A stretch of DNA of 64,000 bases from Flavobacteriales bacterium (GTDB lineage: Bacteria; Bacteroidota; Bacteroidia; Flavobacteriales_F; PHOS-HE28): the NCBI GenBank assembly GCA_016718655.1, contig JADKCV010000003.1, positions 124,001 through 188,000 of the forward strand, read 5' to 3'. The position numbers and the translations under genes are program-made. Positions 26,795-35,050 of this stretch are shown one piece after another. Position 1 is the first letter of the stretch. Every line of letters begins with the position of its first letter. The notes beneath the pieces are model-generated. The model was not told the origin of the DNA. It searched no databases and worked only from the letters and a program-made list of their open reading frames with translations.

Positions 26795-26802
26795 CACCTT
26801 TA
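26795..26802 (+). promoter_or_regulatory. Near-leaderless -10-like element
   Basis: CACCTTTA, 4 nt before the ATG at 26807. It is a weaker match to TAnnTTTG. Confidence 0.35.
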
Positions 26803-26806
26803 CCCC

Positions 26807-27805
26807 ATGCCTGCGGTCTCCATCATCCTCCCCTACCACAATGCCGCTGCGACGATCGATGACGCCGTGGCCAGCATGGTGGAGCAGACCTACACGGACT
26901 GGGAGCTACTGCTGATCGATAACGCGAGCATGGACGATGGTCCGGCACACGCGCAACAGTGGGCGGCACGTGATCCACGGATCACCCTCCTCCACGAACC
27001 GCGCATCGGCATCGCTCACGCGCTGAACACCGGTCTGGCCCATGCCCGTGGCACCACCATCGCCCGCATGGATGCCGATGATGTGAGCCATCCGGAACGC
27101 CTCAGACAACAGGTGGCCTACCTGGATGCCCATCCCGATGTCGGTGTGGTGGGCACGCGTACCACCTTCGCCAGCAGTGTGCACGAGAGCCGGGGCATGC
27201 AGGCCTTCGTGCAGTGGCAGAACGCGCTGCTCAGCCCACAGGAGCACTACGTGAAGCGTTTCGTGGATGCACCGCTCGCCCACCCCACGGTGCTCTTCCG
27301 GCGCGCGTTGGTGGAGCAACACGGCGGCTACGATACCGGTCCCTTGCCCGAGGACCACGAACTGTGGTTGCGGTGGATGGACGCGGGCGTGCGCTTCGCG
27401 AAGCTGCCTCAGGAACTGCTGACATGGAACGACCATGCCGGCCGCCTCAGCCGCACCCATCCGCACTACAGCGTGGACGCCTTCTTCAGTACCAAGGTGC
27501 AGTGGTTGGCGCGGTGGTTGAAGCGCACGTTGAAGGGACGTCCGGTCATCGTTGCGGGCACCAGTGCGCTGTGCCAGGAGCGCGTGGCGCTGTTGGAAGC
27601 GGAGGGCATCGCGGTGCAGGCCTACACCGATGTGAAGGGGCGCGGGGTACCGGGCCGCCCCTTCATTCCACACGATGCGCTGCCCGCTGCGGGCGAGGCC
27701 TTCGTCGTCTCGTTCATCAGCCAACGCGGCACCGGTGATCGGATCGCGGCGTTCCTGACAGGACGAGGTCTGGTGGAGGGCGTGGACTTCGTGCTGGCGG
27801 CGTGA
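26807..27805 (+). CDS. Family 2 glycosyltransferase
   Basis: A 332-aa GT-A enzyme. The N-terminus VSIILPYHNAAATIDDAVAS and LLLIDNASMDDGP bind the nucleotide sugar. TIARMDADDVSHPERL carries the DxD metal-binding motif (about residues 88-92), and LPEDHELWLRWMDAG holds the ED acceptor/catalytic pair. The last 80 or so residues (GRPVIVAGTSALCQERVALL, then GVPGRPFIPHDAL) form an extra Rossmann-like or regulatory domain not typical of minimal GT2 enzymes. The sugar and acceptor cannot be told. It stands alone, with REP-like hairpins downstream. Confidence 0.9.
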   Translation: MPAVSIILPYHNAAATIDDAVASMVEQTYTDWELLLIDNASMDDGPAHAQQWAARDPRITLLHEPRIGIAHALNTGLAHARGTTIARMDADDVSHPERLRQQVAYLDAHPDVGVVGTRTTFASSVHESRGMQAFVQWQNALLSPQEHYVKRFVDAPLAHPTVLFRRALVEQHGGYDTGPLPEDHELWLRWMDAGVRFAKLPQELLTWNDHAGRLSRTHPHYSVDAFFSTKVQWLARWLKRTLKGRPVIVAGTSALCQERVALLEAEGIAVQAYTDVKGRGVPGRPFIPHDALPAAGEAFVVSFISQRGTGDRIAAFLTGRGLVEGVDFVLAA

Positions 27806-27975
27806 GTGGCCACGGAAGGCCACCGAACGAACTACTCAACGCTAGTGATCCTTACTGATCACCATTGGTGTCCGGGAGAAACTGCTCAACGATCAGAACT
27901 GCTCATCCAACAAGGGGCAGCAAAGGTCAAGATAGAAGGGGCTTACGCACGTCAAGGCTTACCAAACACCGGCTG

Positions 27976-28140
27976 CGACCCCCTGCGGGGTCGACAATAC
28001 AACGCACCGTTCATCGCCCTTCGGGCTACATGCTATGACGCCTCCGGGGTCCATACCCGCTGCCCTGTAGGAATGACCCCGGAGGGGTCACAGCATGTTG
28101 TTCTGGCATCCACTGCGGCATCACGACCCCGGCGGGGTCG
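27976..28140. repeat. Cluster of five REP-like hairpins
   Basis: Short G+C-rich palindromes: CGACCCC/GGGGTCG (27976-27993), GCCCTTCGGGC (28016-28026), imperfect GACGCC/GGGGTC (28037-28051), TGACCCC-GGA-GGGGTCA (28074-28090) and CGACCCC-GGC-GGGGTCG (28124-28140). Three share the same ACCCC/GGGGT stem. The intervening text (GTTCATCGCCCTTCGGG, ACATGCTATGACGCC) looks like parts of an interspersed Bacteroidota repeat. The interval 27806-28230 contains no gene. Confidence 0.65.
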
Positions 28141-28230
28141 CAGCCGGTGATGCAACCCATTTCCCCGGACACCACTGACTGATCCCTACTCATTCACCAC
28201 CAAATGAGTAGTTGGCGTTCTTGCACCTCT

Positions 28231-28929
28231 TCAACGCCCCAGCACGGCCCGAAACCGTTTCGCATAACCCTCGCTGATGGGCAGGTGGGTGCCGGCGAGC
28301 ACCACATGATCGCGCTCCACGCGTACGATGGCGTGCAGGGCCACCATGTGCGAGCGGTGGATGCGGCAGTAACGATCGGCCGGCAGGCGTTGCTCCAGAT
28401 CACGCAGGTGCTCCAGGCTGAGGATGCGGCCTTTGTTGCGGGTGTGTACGGCCACGTAGTCCCGCATGGCGGAGATGTGCGTGACGTCCGTATGGTCGAT
28501 GCGCACGACCTCGTGACCGCTCTTCAGGAAGAAGTGATCGGGTGTGTTGGGCTCGGGCGCAACGCTGGAACGTGCGCGCAGCTTGTCCACCGCCAGCAGG
28601 AAACGCTCGTAACGCACGGGCTTCAACAGGTAGTCCACCACATCCAGTTCGAAGCCATCGATGGCGTGTTCGGCATGGGCGGATGAGATCACGAAGCGGC
28701 ACTTGCCCTGCGCCAGTTTGATCAGTTGCAGGCCGCTGAGCTCGGGCATGCGGATGTCCGTGAAGACCACGTCGACGGCACCGGCCTCCAGCGTGCGGAA
28801 GGCGGCGATGGGATCGGTGCCCGATGCGGCGAGCACCAGGCCGGGAGTGCGCTGCACGTAGCCCACCAGCACCTCCACCGCCAAGGGCTCGTCGTCCACC
28901 ACCAGGCAACGCAACGCTTCCATGCTCAC
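28231..28929 (-). CDS. LytTR-family response regulator
   Basis: A 232-aa two-component regulator. Receiver domain (about 7-120): acidic pair D12-D13 in VVDDEPLA, phospho-acceptor D58 in VVFTDIRMPELSG, conserved Lys in YLLKPVRYERF. The LytTR DNA-binding domain (about 130-230) contains DYVAVHTRNKGRILSLEHLR and FCRIHRS-like YCRIHRSHMVALHAI. It overlaps its sensor kinase gene (28926-30008) by ATGA, so the two are translationally coupled. The targets are unknown. Confidence 0.95.
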   Translation of the reverse strand: MSMEALRCLVVDDEPLAVEVLVGYVQRTPGLVLAASGTDPIAAFRTLEAGAVDVVFTDIRMPELSGLQLIKLAQGKCRFVISSAHAEHAIDGFELDVVDYLLKPVRYERFLLAVDKLRARSSVAPEPNTPDHFFLKSGHEVVRIDHTDVTHISAMRDYVAVHTRNKGRILSLEHLRDLEQRLPADRYCRIHRSHMVALHAIVRVERDHVVLAGTHLPISEGYAKRFRAVLGR

Positions 28930-30008
28930 GAAGAAAGGGGGAACACGAGTTCCGCGGTGTAGCGCTGTGCCTCATCGCGCCGGAAGGACACGGAGGCCCG
29001 CTCGCCGTACAGGAGTTCCATGCGACGCTGCAGGTTGTGGTTGCCCGTGGGCGCCGATCCATCGCCAGCCTGCGTGCCGATGCGGTTGGTGCAGGTGATC
29101 CGTATGCGCTCGCCCTGCGCCGTGATCCGCAGGTGCAGCGGCTGCTGTGCATCGCAGGGGTCGCCGTGCTTGAAGGCGTTCTCCAGCAAGGGCAGCAGGA
29201 GCATGGCGGGGATGCGTGCGCCACGCAGCACATCCTCCACCTCGATGCGCACGTTCAGCGGGCGATCATAACGCAAGGCGTGCAACGCGATGAAGCGTTC
29301 CACCTGTTCCAACTCGGTGCCGATGGGGACGAACTCGTCCTGGTGCTTGGCGATGTAGCGCATCAGGTCGGCGAGGTCCATCAGCTGCGGGCCGAGGTCG
29401 GTGCCGGGCCGTTGCGACAGGGCGTAGAGGTTGTTGAGCGTGTTGTAGAGGAAGTGTGGCGCCATGCGTGCGCGCAGCATGTCCAGTTCGCTGAGGCGCT
29501 CGCGGTAGGCCAGCTCGGTGCGGTGCTGATGCTGCACCAGTTGTTGCTCCGCAAGGTGTACCAGTGTGGCGAAGCCGATGGGCAGCAGGGCGTACAGGAC
29601 GTTGTCCAACGCGAAAGTGATGAAGGGCGTGTGGGCCGGGTAGTTCGGCTTATCCCCCAGGCTGGGCAACAGCCATTGATCACCGATCCAGCGCAGCACG
29701 AAGAACAGCAGCATGCCGCCGATGAGGCTCGCGAGGAAACGAAACACACGCTTGCTCTTGTTGCCCACCGTACGCAGCACCACCCGATGCATGGTCAAGG
29801 CCGTGAGCGCATGGTACGTGGAGAACAGGAACGCGTAGGTGGTGATCACATACGCGAAGTCGCCGGTGCGCAGCCACCAGGTCACGTTGGAGCCGAAGCC
29901 CATGAACAGGCCGAAGCCCACGAACAAGAGCAGCGCCGTGCCCAAGCGGAAGTGCCCATCGCGTTGGAAGAGCCGGGATCGGGTTCCGGTGCTGGTGGTG
30001 GTCGCCAT
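28926..30008 (-). CDS. LytS/YehU-type sensor histidine kinase
   Basis: A 360-aa kinase. About four membrane helices in the first 155 residues (LGTALLLFVGFGLFMGFGS, VITTYAFLFSTYHALTAL, FLASLIGGMLLFFVLRW, NVLYALLPIGFATLVHL) lack a large sensor domain. The His_kinase (PF06580) box ARMAPHFLYNTLNNLYAL has phospho-acceptor H185, followed by LLPLLENAFKHG (N-box) of the HATPase. It phosphorylates the LytTR regulator encoded just downstream. A TAGCTTCG element 10 nt upstream of the ATG is the probable promoter of the pair. Confidence 0.94.
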   Translation of the reverse strand: MATTTSTGTRSRLFQRDGHFRLGTALLLFVGFGLFMGFGSNVTWWLRTGDFAYVITTYAFLFSTYHALTALTMHRVVLRTVGNKSKRVFRFLASLIGGMLLFFVLRWIGDQWLLPSLGDKPNYPAHTPFITFALDNVLYALLPIGFATLVHLAEQQLVQHQHRTELAYRERLSELDMLRARMAPHFLYNTLNNLYALSQRPGTDLGPQLMDLADLMRYIAKHQDEFVPIGTELEQVERFIALHALRYDRPLNVRIEVEDVLRGARIPAMLLLPLLENAFKHGDPCDAQQPLHLRITAQGERIRITCTNRIGTQAGDGSAPTGNHNLQRRMELLYGERASVSFRRDEAQRYTAELVFPLSS

Positions 30009-30018
30009 GGTGCGCCAA

Positions 30019-30026
30019 CGAAGCTA
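30019..30026 (-). promoter_or_regulatory. -10 element of the LytS/LytTR operon
   Basis: TAGCTTCG on the minus strand, 10 nt before the kinase ATG at 30008. Confidence 0.5.
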
Positions 30027-30194
30027 TCACGCTACCCCGAGCACAGCGCCGTGCGATCGGCGGATCGTCGCTTCCGCTCTGCGAACGCCTCGCCGACCGT
30101 TCATGCCCGCTTGCCGATCGGCCGGTCCTTCCGCCGATCCGCTCCACCGCCGGGCGTGGCCGCGCACTAGCCTTGTGGCACCAACACCAGCACC

Positions 30195-31067
30195 ATGCGC
30201 AGTACCCGTGCCCTCCTATCCGCCACGTTGTTCCTCGCCGCTTCCCTGGCGTCCCCCCAAGGCACCCTGCCCGATCCGGACGCCATCCTGGTCGGCACCG
30301 CCCCCCGTCCGCAGGTGCTCTTGCTCGGCACCTTCCACTTCGGCTATCCGGACCTCGATGCCCACGTCACGGCCGAGGACGATCGCGTGGATGTGCTGTC
30401 GCCGCAACGCCAGCAGGAGTTGACCGAGCTGCTGGATGTGGTGATGCGCTTCAAGCCCAACAAACTCTGTGTGGAGACCCAGGGTGGATGGTTGATGCAC
30501 GAATACCAGGAATACCGGAAAGCGGAGCGGAAGCTGGGCCGCAACGAGTTCTACCAGATCGGGTTCCGCATGATGGATCGTGCGAAGCTGGACACGATGT
30601 ACGCCGTGGATGCGCGGCCACTGGTGCTGGACCTGTACAACGGGGCGGACAGCCTGCGCTACAAACCCTGGTTGGACAGCCTCTATGACGGCTGGTCATT
30701 CGGCGGAGAGGACCTCCTTTCGCAACGCTACGATGCGTGGTACGACGCGACCGACAAGGCCAAGAAACACAACACCTTGTTGGACATCTTCCTGGCCATG
30801 AACGACGATCATGCGTTGGACCGCGACTACGGCGCCTACCTGAACGGCTACTTCAAGTTGCCGGGGCACCGCGGTGCCGATGTGCACGCCATCCATTGGT
30901 ACAGCCGCAACCTGCGCATCTACCGCAACATCCAGGACATCACCACCGGGCCGGAGGACCGCATCCTGGTGGTGTTCGGCGCGGGCCACATGGGCATTGT
31001 GAAGCACTTGTTCGAATGCGATCCCGGGTACCAGCTGGTGCGCTTGAAGGAGCTGGTGGAGCAGTGA
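30195..31067 (+). CDS. DUF5694 / TraB-like exported protein
   Basis: A 290-aa protein with a likely signal peptide (MRSTRALLSATLFLAASLAS). Motifs QVLLLGTFHFGYPD (about 35-48), LCVETQGGWL and the C-terminal ILVVFGAGHMGIVKHLFECD give the GTxH...E...GxGH pattern of the TraB/TIKI/GumN-like fold, in which His and Glu form a putative metal site; DUF5694 is the nearest Bacteroidota family. A hydrolase or protease-like activity is suggested by the fold, not shown. It is followed within 27 bp by a DUF3667 gene that has its own -10 element. Confidence 0.8.
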   Translation: MRSTRALLSATLFLAASLASPQGTLPDPDAILVGTAPRPQVLLLGTFHFGYPDLDAHVTAEDDRVDVLSPQRQQELTELLDVVMRFKPNKLCVETQGGWLMHEYQEYRKAERKLGRNEFYQIGFRMMDRAKLDTMYAVDARPLVLDLYNGADSLRYKPWLDSLYDGWSFGGEDLLSQRYDAWYDATDKAKKHNTLLDIFLAMNDDHALDRDYGAYLNGYFKLPGHRGADVHAIHWYSRNLRIYRNIQDITTGPEDRILVVFGAGHMGIVKHLFECDPGYQLVRLKELVEQ

Positions 31068-31080
31068 TCACGTGTCCGCT

Positions 31081-31088
31081 TAGCTTCG
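31081..31088 (+). promoter_or_regulatory. Near-leaderless -10 element
   Basis: TAGCTTCG, 5 nt before the ATG at 31094. Confidence 0.5.
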
Positions 31089-31093
31089 CTTCC

Positions 31094-31939
31094 ATGAGCG
31101 AGGCCAATTCCTGCAAGAGCTGCGGCACGGTGGTGAACGGGCTTTACTGTTCCGCCTGTGGCGAGAAGGTGTTGACGCCGGACGACCACACGTTGAAGCA
31201 CTACCTCGGCGCACTGCTCAACGCCTTCACCTTCGCGGATAGCAAGCTGTGGAACACCTTGAAGGCCGTGGTGTTGCGGCCCGGCGAACTGAGCACGGCC
31301 TACATGGACGGGCGCCGCGTGAAGTACATGCGGCCCGTGGCCTTCTTCTTCCTGGCCAACTTCATCTACTTCGCCATACCGGTGTTCCAGACCTTCAACA
31401 CCACGTTGGAGGGCCATATGCACTACATGCCCTACAGCACCTGGGCCAACGCACAGGTGGAAGAGCAGCTGGCACGCACGGGCGAACCCCTGGAGGAGTT
31501 CACGGCCCGCTACGCACCGGCCTCTGCCAACAACGCCAAGCTGATGCTGGTGCTCATGGTCTTCCTACTGGTGCTTCCCATGGCCTTGTTCCACCTGAGG
31601 AAGCGTACGTACTTCAGTGCCTACGTCACGGCCGCGTTCGAGTTGATGGCCTTCCACGTGTGGGTGTCCACCATCGCGCTGGGCACGGGCTTCGCGGTGC
31701 TGGTCACCGTACTGGGCACCATGGGTCGGCACCTGGACCAATTGCACGTGGACGACTACCTCAGCATCCCGCTGATCCTGTTGCACCTGTGGGCCACCAT
31801 CGGCATCGGGCGGCGCTTCTTCGGCTGCACCTGGGCGGGTTCGGTGTGGCGTGCGGTGGCCATGTTGGTCGGCCTGCAGTTCGCGCTCACCAGCTACCGC
31901 TTGTTGCTCTTCGAGGTCACGTTGTGGCAGGTGGGTTGA
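31094..31939 (+). CDS. DUF3667 zinc-ribbon membrane protein (second copy)
   Basis: A 281-aa protein, paralogue of 18814-19569. N-terminal zinc ribbon CKSCGTVVNGLYCSACGEK, then LKHYLGALLNAFTFADSKLW and LRPGELSTAYMDGRRVKYMR (family core). Membrane segments follow (VAFFFLANFIYFAIPVF, LMLVLMVFLLVLPMALF, ELMAFHVWVSTIALGTGFAV, IPLILLHLWATIGIG, VWRAVAMLVGLQFALTSY). The function is unknown. The start is supported by the TAGCTTCG element 5 nt upstream and by the position of the ribbon. Confidence 0.87.
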   Translation: MSEANSCKSCGTVVNGLYCSACGEKVLTPDDHTLKHYLGALLNAFTFADSKLWNTLKAVVLRPGELSTAYMDGRRVKYMRPVAFFFLANFIYFAIPVFQTFNTTLEGHMHYMPYSTWANAQVEEQLARTGEPLEEFTARYAPASANNAKLMLVLMVFLLVLPMALFHLRKRTYFSAYVTAAFELMAFHVWVSTIALGTGFAVLVTVLGTMGRHLDQLHVDDYLSIPLILLHLWATIGIGRRFFGCTWAGSVWRAVAMLVGLQFALTSYRLLLFEVTLWQVG

Positions 31940-32055
31940 GCGTGGCCTGGTCCGCCCGACAGCGCCGGGTGTGCCGATCCGGCGTCGGAGTGCGTTCCTT
32001 CGTACCGTGGAAGACCTGAGCGCACCCCTGCACGCCCTGCGGAGCCATTTCGACA

Positions 32056-33384
32056 GTGGCGCCACACGGCCCTATGCCGCTCGGCGCTGCGCGCTGGGCC
32101 TTGCGTGCGGCCATCCGCCGGCACGAGGAGGAATTGCTCGCTGCGCTGCACAGCGACATGCGCAAGCCGCGCTTCGAGGCCTACATGGCGGACATCGGTC
32201 TGGTGTACGCGGAGATCGACCATGCGCTGAAGCACCTGCGCGGCTGGATGCGTGCGGAGCACCGCCCGACGCCGTTGGCGCTGCAGCCCTCGCGTTGCGC
32301 GTTGCATCCGGAGCCGGTGGGCGTGGTGCTCATCATCGCCCCGTGGAACTACCCCTTCCTGTTGCTGATGAACCCCTTGGTGGGTGCGGTGGCGGCGGGC
32401 TGCTGTGTGGTGGCCAAGCCCAGCAACGAGGCACCGGCCACCGCACGCGTCACCGAGCGCATCATCCGCGAGGTGTTCGCACCGGAACAGGTGCTGGTGG
32501 TGCAGGGCGCGGGGCGCAGCGTGGGTCCGCGCCTCATCGAACCCTTCCGCTTCGACCACATCTTCTTCACGGGCAGCCCGGCCGTGGGCCGCAGCATCAT
32601 GGCCCTGGCCGCACCGCACCTCACGCCCGTGACCCTGGAGCTCGGCGGCAAGAGCCCCGCCATCGTGGACGACACCGCCGACGTGGAACGCGCGGCACAG
32701 CGCATCGTGTGGAGCCGCTTCCTCAACGCCGGGCAGACCTGCATCGCCACCGACCATGTGCTGGTCCACGAACGCGTGAAGGACCGATTCCTGGCGGCCG
32801 CCCAGCGTTACGTGCAACAGTTCTATGGCCCCGATCCCCAGCGCAGCCCGCATTACGCCCGCTTGGTGAACGACACGCGCTTCCAGAAGGTGAGGAGCTA
32901 CCTGGACCATGGGCGCATCGTGATCGGTGGCCAGCACGATGCCGCCGACCGCTACATCGCCCCGACGATCCTCACGGACGTGTCCTTGGACAGTCCGCCC
33001 ATGCGCGAGGAGATCTTCGGGCCGGTGTTGCCGGTGATCGCGTGGCGCGAACGGGAGGAAGCGCGGGCCATCGTGGCGCGCAACCCGCATCCCTTGGCGC
33101 TGTATGTGTTCAGCAGCGACCGCGCGAACCAGCGCTACTTCACCGAGGGCATCGCCTTCGGTGGTGGGTGCATCAACCAGTGCATGCTGCAGTTCGGCAA
33201 TGCGGACCTGCCGGTGGGGGGCGTGGGCACCAGCGGCATGGGCAGCTACCACGGCAAGGCCACCTTCGACCGTTTCACGCACCACAAGCCCTTGGTGTTC
33301 GGCAGCACCTTGCTGGAGCCGGGCATCCAGTACCCGCCGTTCAGCCGGTGGAAGGAGAAGGTGCTGCGGTGGGTGTTGGGGTGA
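32056..33384 (+). CDS. Aldehyde dehydrogenase (ALDH3-like), 5' frame break near 32096
   Basis: An NAD(P)-dependent ALDH of the short ALDH3-like class oxidising aldehydes to acids. Visible: VVLIIAPWNYPFLLLMNPLV (cofactor pocket), FFTGSPAVGRSIM, TLELGGKSPAIVDDTAD (catalytic Glu) and RFLNAGQTCIATDHVL (catalytic Cys). From the ATG at 32056 the protein has 442 residues but lacks the normal N-terminus. That N-terminus is present in another frame from a GTG at 32007 (ALRSHFDSGATRPYAARR). Removing one G from the GGG at 32096-32098 joins them as RRCALALRAAIRRHEEEL. So the true gene is probably 32007-33384 with an indel. Confidence 0.87.
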   Translation: MAPHGPMPLGAARWALRAAIRRHEEELLAALHSDMRKPRFEAYMADIGLVYAEIDHALKHLRGWMRAEHRPTPLALQPSRCALHPEPVGVVLIIAPWNYPFLLLMNPLVGAVAAGCCVVAKPSNEAPATARVTERIIREVFAPEQVLVVQGAGRSVGPRLIEPFRFDHIFFTGSPAVGRSIMALAAPHLTPVTLELGGKSPAIVDDTADVERAAQRIVWSRFLNAGQTCIATDHVLVHERVKDRFLAAAQRYVQQFYGPDPQRSPHYARLVNDTRFQKVRSYLDHGRIVIGGQHDAADRYIAPTILTDVSLDSPPMREEIFGPVLPVIAWREREEARAIVARNPHPLALYVFSSDRANQRYFTEGIAFGGGCINQCMLQFGNADLPVGGVGTSGMGSYHGKATFDRFTHHKPLVFGSTLLEPGIQYPPFSRWKEKVLRWVLG

Positions 33385-33443
33385 TGATCATCACAGACCC
33401 GCCCGCTGGCGCGGGGGACCTTTGCGCTGATCCCCAACTCCTC

Positions 33444-35039
33444 ATGCGCACATCGCTCCTTCTTCCCCTGCTGTTGCTCGTTCCAACGCTCCATGCCCAG
33501 TCCTTCGGCGATCGCCGCTTGGTGCTGGAGGAGACCCCGATCGCGGGCATGCCGGGCATCCAGTCCTTCGCCTGGGCACAGCACCAAGGACAGTGGCTGC
33601 TGATCGGTGGGCGCACGGACGGCTTGCATCGGCGGCAACCTTTCGCGGCCTTTCTCGCGGCGGACAACAACACCATGGCCCATGTGGTGGACCCCGTGAG
33701 CGGGACGGTGTGGAGCGCCTCGTTGGCCAGCCTACCGGCTGCACAGTTCGAGCAGTTGCAGAGCACGAACATGGAGTTCATGCAACAGGGCGATGTGCTC
33801 TACGTGGTGGGCGGCTACGGGTTCTCGGCCACGGCTAACGACCACATCACACATCCGCTGCTCAGCGCCATCGATGTGCCGGGTGCCATGGAGGCAATTC
33901 GCACGGGCGGCGCGTTGGCGCCGCATTTCCGCTACATCACGGACGAACGTTTGGCCGTTACCGGTGGCTACCTGGGCCGTATCGGTGCGCAGTATGTGCT
34001 GGTGGGAGGCCAACGCTTCATCGGCCGCTACAACCCCATGGGTCCGGACTTCGGTCCCGGCTTCATCCAGGAGTACACCAACGCCATCCGCCGCTTTGGC
34101 ATCGCGGATGATGGGCAGAGCCTGGGCCTGATCGACTACAGTGCCACCGTGGATACGGTGAACCTGCACCGCCGCGACTACAACCTGGTGCCGCAGGTGT
34201 TCCCGGACGGCAGCTTCGGCTATACGGCCTTCAGCGGCGTGTTCCAGTACGCGGAGGACATCCCTTGGTTGAACACAGTGGATGTGAGCGCCACCGGACA
34301 TGTGGTGGTGCCCGCGTTCGAGCAGTTGTTGAACCAGTACCATACGGCCCATGTGCCGCTGTGGTCGGCCAGCACGCAGCGGATGAGCACGGTGTTCTTC
34401 GGCGGCATCGGTCGCTACTACTTCGATGGCAACGGCCAGTTGTGGGACGATGTGAACGTGCCGTTCGTGAACACCATCAGTCAAGTGACGCGTGATGGCG
34501 CCGGGCAACTGCAGGAGACCGCCATCGGCACCATGCCGGCCTTGCTGGGTTCCAGCGCGGAGTTCATCCGTCTGCCTGACGTGCCCATGGTGTTCGACGA
34601 CATCGTGGACCTGGACCAACTGAGCGGCGATACCGTGGTGATCGGGCACATCGTGGGGGGCATCGAAAGCAGTGCGGCGAACATCTTCTTCATCAACACC
34701 GGCACGCAGAGCACAGCGAGCACACGCACGTTCCGGGTGCTGTTGGTGCGCGATACCAACGTGGGCGTGCGCGAAGTGGAACGCGCCTCCGAGCCCCTCC
34801 TGGTGACCCTTTCACCGGACCATGAGCGGATGAGCACGGGCTTCACCCTGGCCACGGGCGGGCACGTGCAGTTGGAGCTGTTGGACACCAATGGACGCCG
34901 GGTGAACACCCTGTTCTCCGCACGCCTACCGGCCGGCACACACCTGCTGCACCACACGGTGAAGGACCTGGCACCGGGCGTGTACGTGGTGGACCTGCAG
35001 GCGGATGGGGAGCGCCGTTCGGCGCGCTTCGTACGCTGA
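33444..35039 (+). CDS. Secreted protein with T9SS sorting domain
   Basis: A 531-aa exported protein: signal peptide MRTSLLLPLLLLVPTLHAQ, a body with kelch/propeller-like strands (GQWLLIGGRTDGLHRRQPF, DVLYVVGGYGFSATANDHIT, TVFFGGIGRYYFDGNGQLWD), then a T9SS type A sorting domain (GHVQLELLDTNGRRVNTLFS, LAPGVYVVDLQADGERRSAR). GGxxxG-like turns recur about every 50 residues. The function is unknown. A GACCTTTG element at about 33418 could be its promoter. Confidence 0.83.
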   Translation: MRTSLLLPLLLLVPTLHAQSFGDRRLVLEETPIAGMPGIQSFAWAQHQGQWLLIGGRTDGLHRRQPFAAFLAADNNTMAHVVDPVSGTVWSASLASLPAAQFEQLQSTNMEFMQQGDVLYVVGGYGFSATANDHITHPLLSAIDVPGAMEAIRTGGALAPHFRYITDERLAVTGGYLGRIGAQYVLVGGQRFIGRYNPMGPDFGPGFIQEYTNAIRRFGIADDGQSLGLIDYSATVDTVNLHRRDYNLVPQVFPDGSFGYTAFSGVFQYAEDIPWLNTVDVSATGHVVVPAFEQLLNQYHTAHVPLWSASTQRMSTVFFGGIGRYYFDGNGQLWDDVNVPFVNTISQVTRDGAGQLQETAIGTMPALLGSSAEFIRLPDVPMVFDDIVDLDQLSGDTVVIGHIVGGIESSAANIFFINTGTQSTASTRTFRVLLVRDTNVGVREVERASEPLLVTLSPDHERMSTGFTLATGGHVQLELLDTNGRRVNTLFSARLPAGTHLLHHTVKDLAPGVYVVDLQADGERRSARFVR

Positions 35040-35050
35040 TCGGCACTCCG

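Noticed and set aside
28000..28140. CRISPR array at the hairpin cluster
   Set aside because: Units are hairpins of unequal spacing without uniform direct repeats and spacers.
31851..33440. Long open frame running into the 33444 gene, giving an apparent 1062-aa protein
   Set aside because: Its first about 530 codons overlap the aldehyde dehydrogenase in another frame and are His/Arg/Ala-rich; only the part from 33444 is a real gene.
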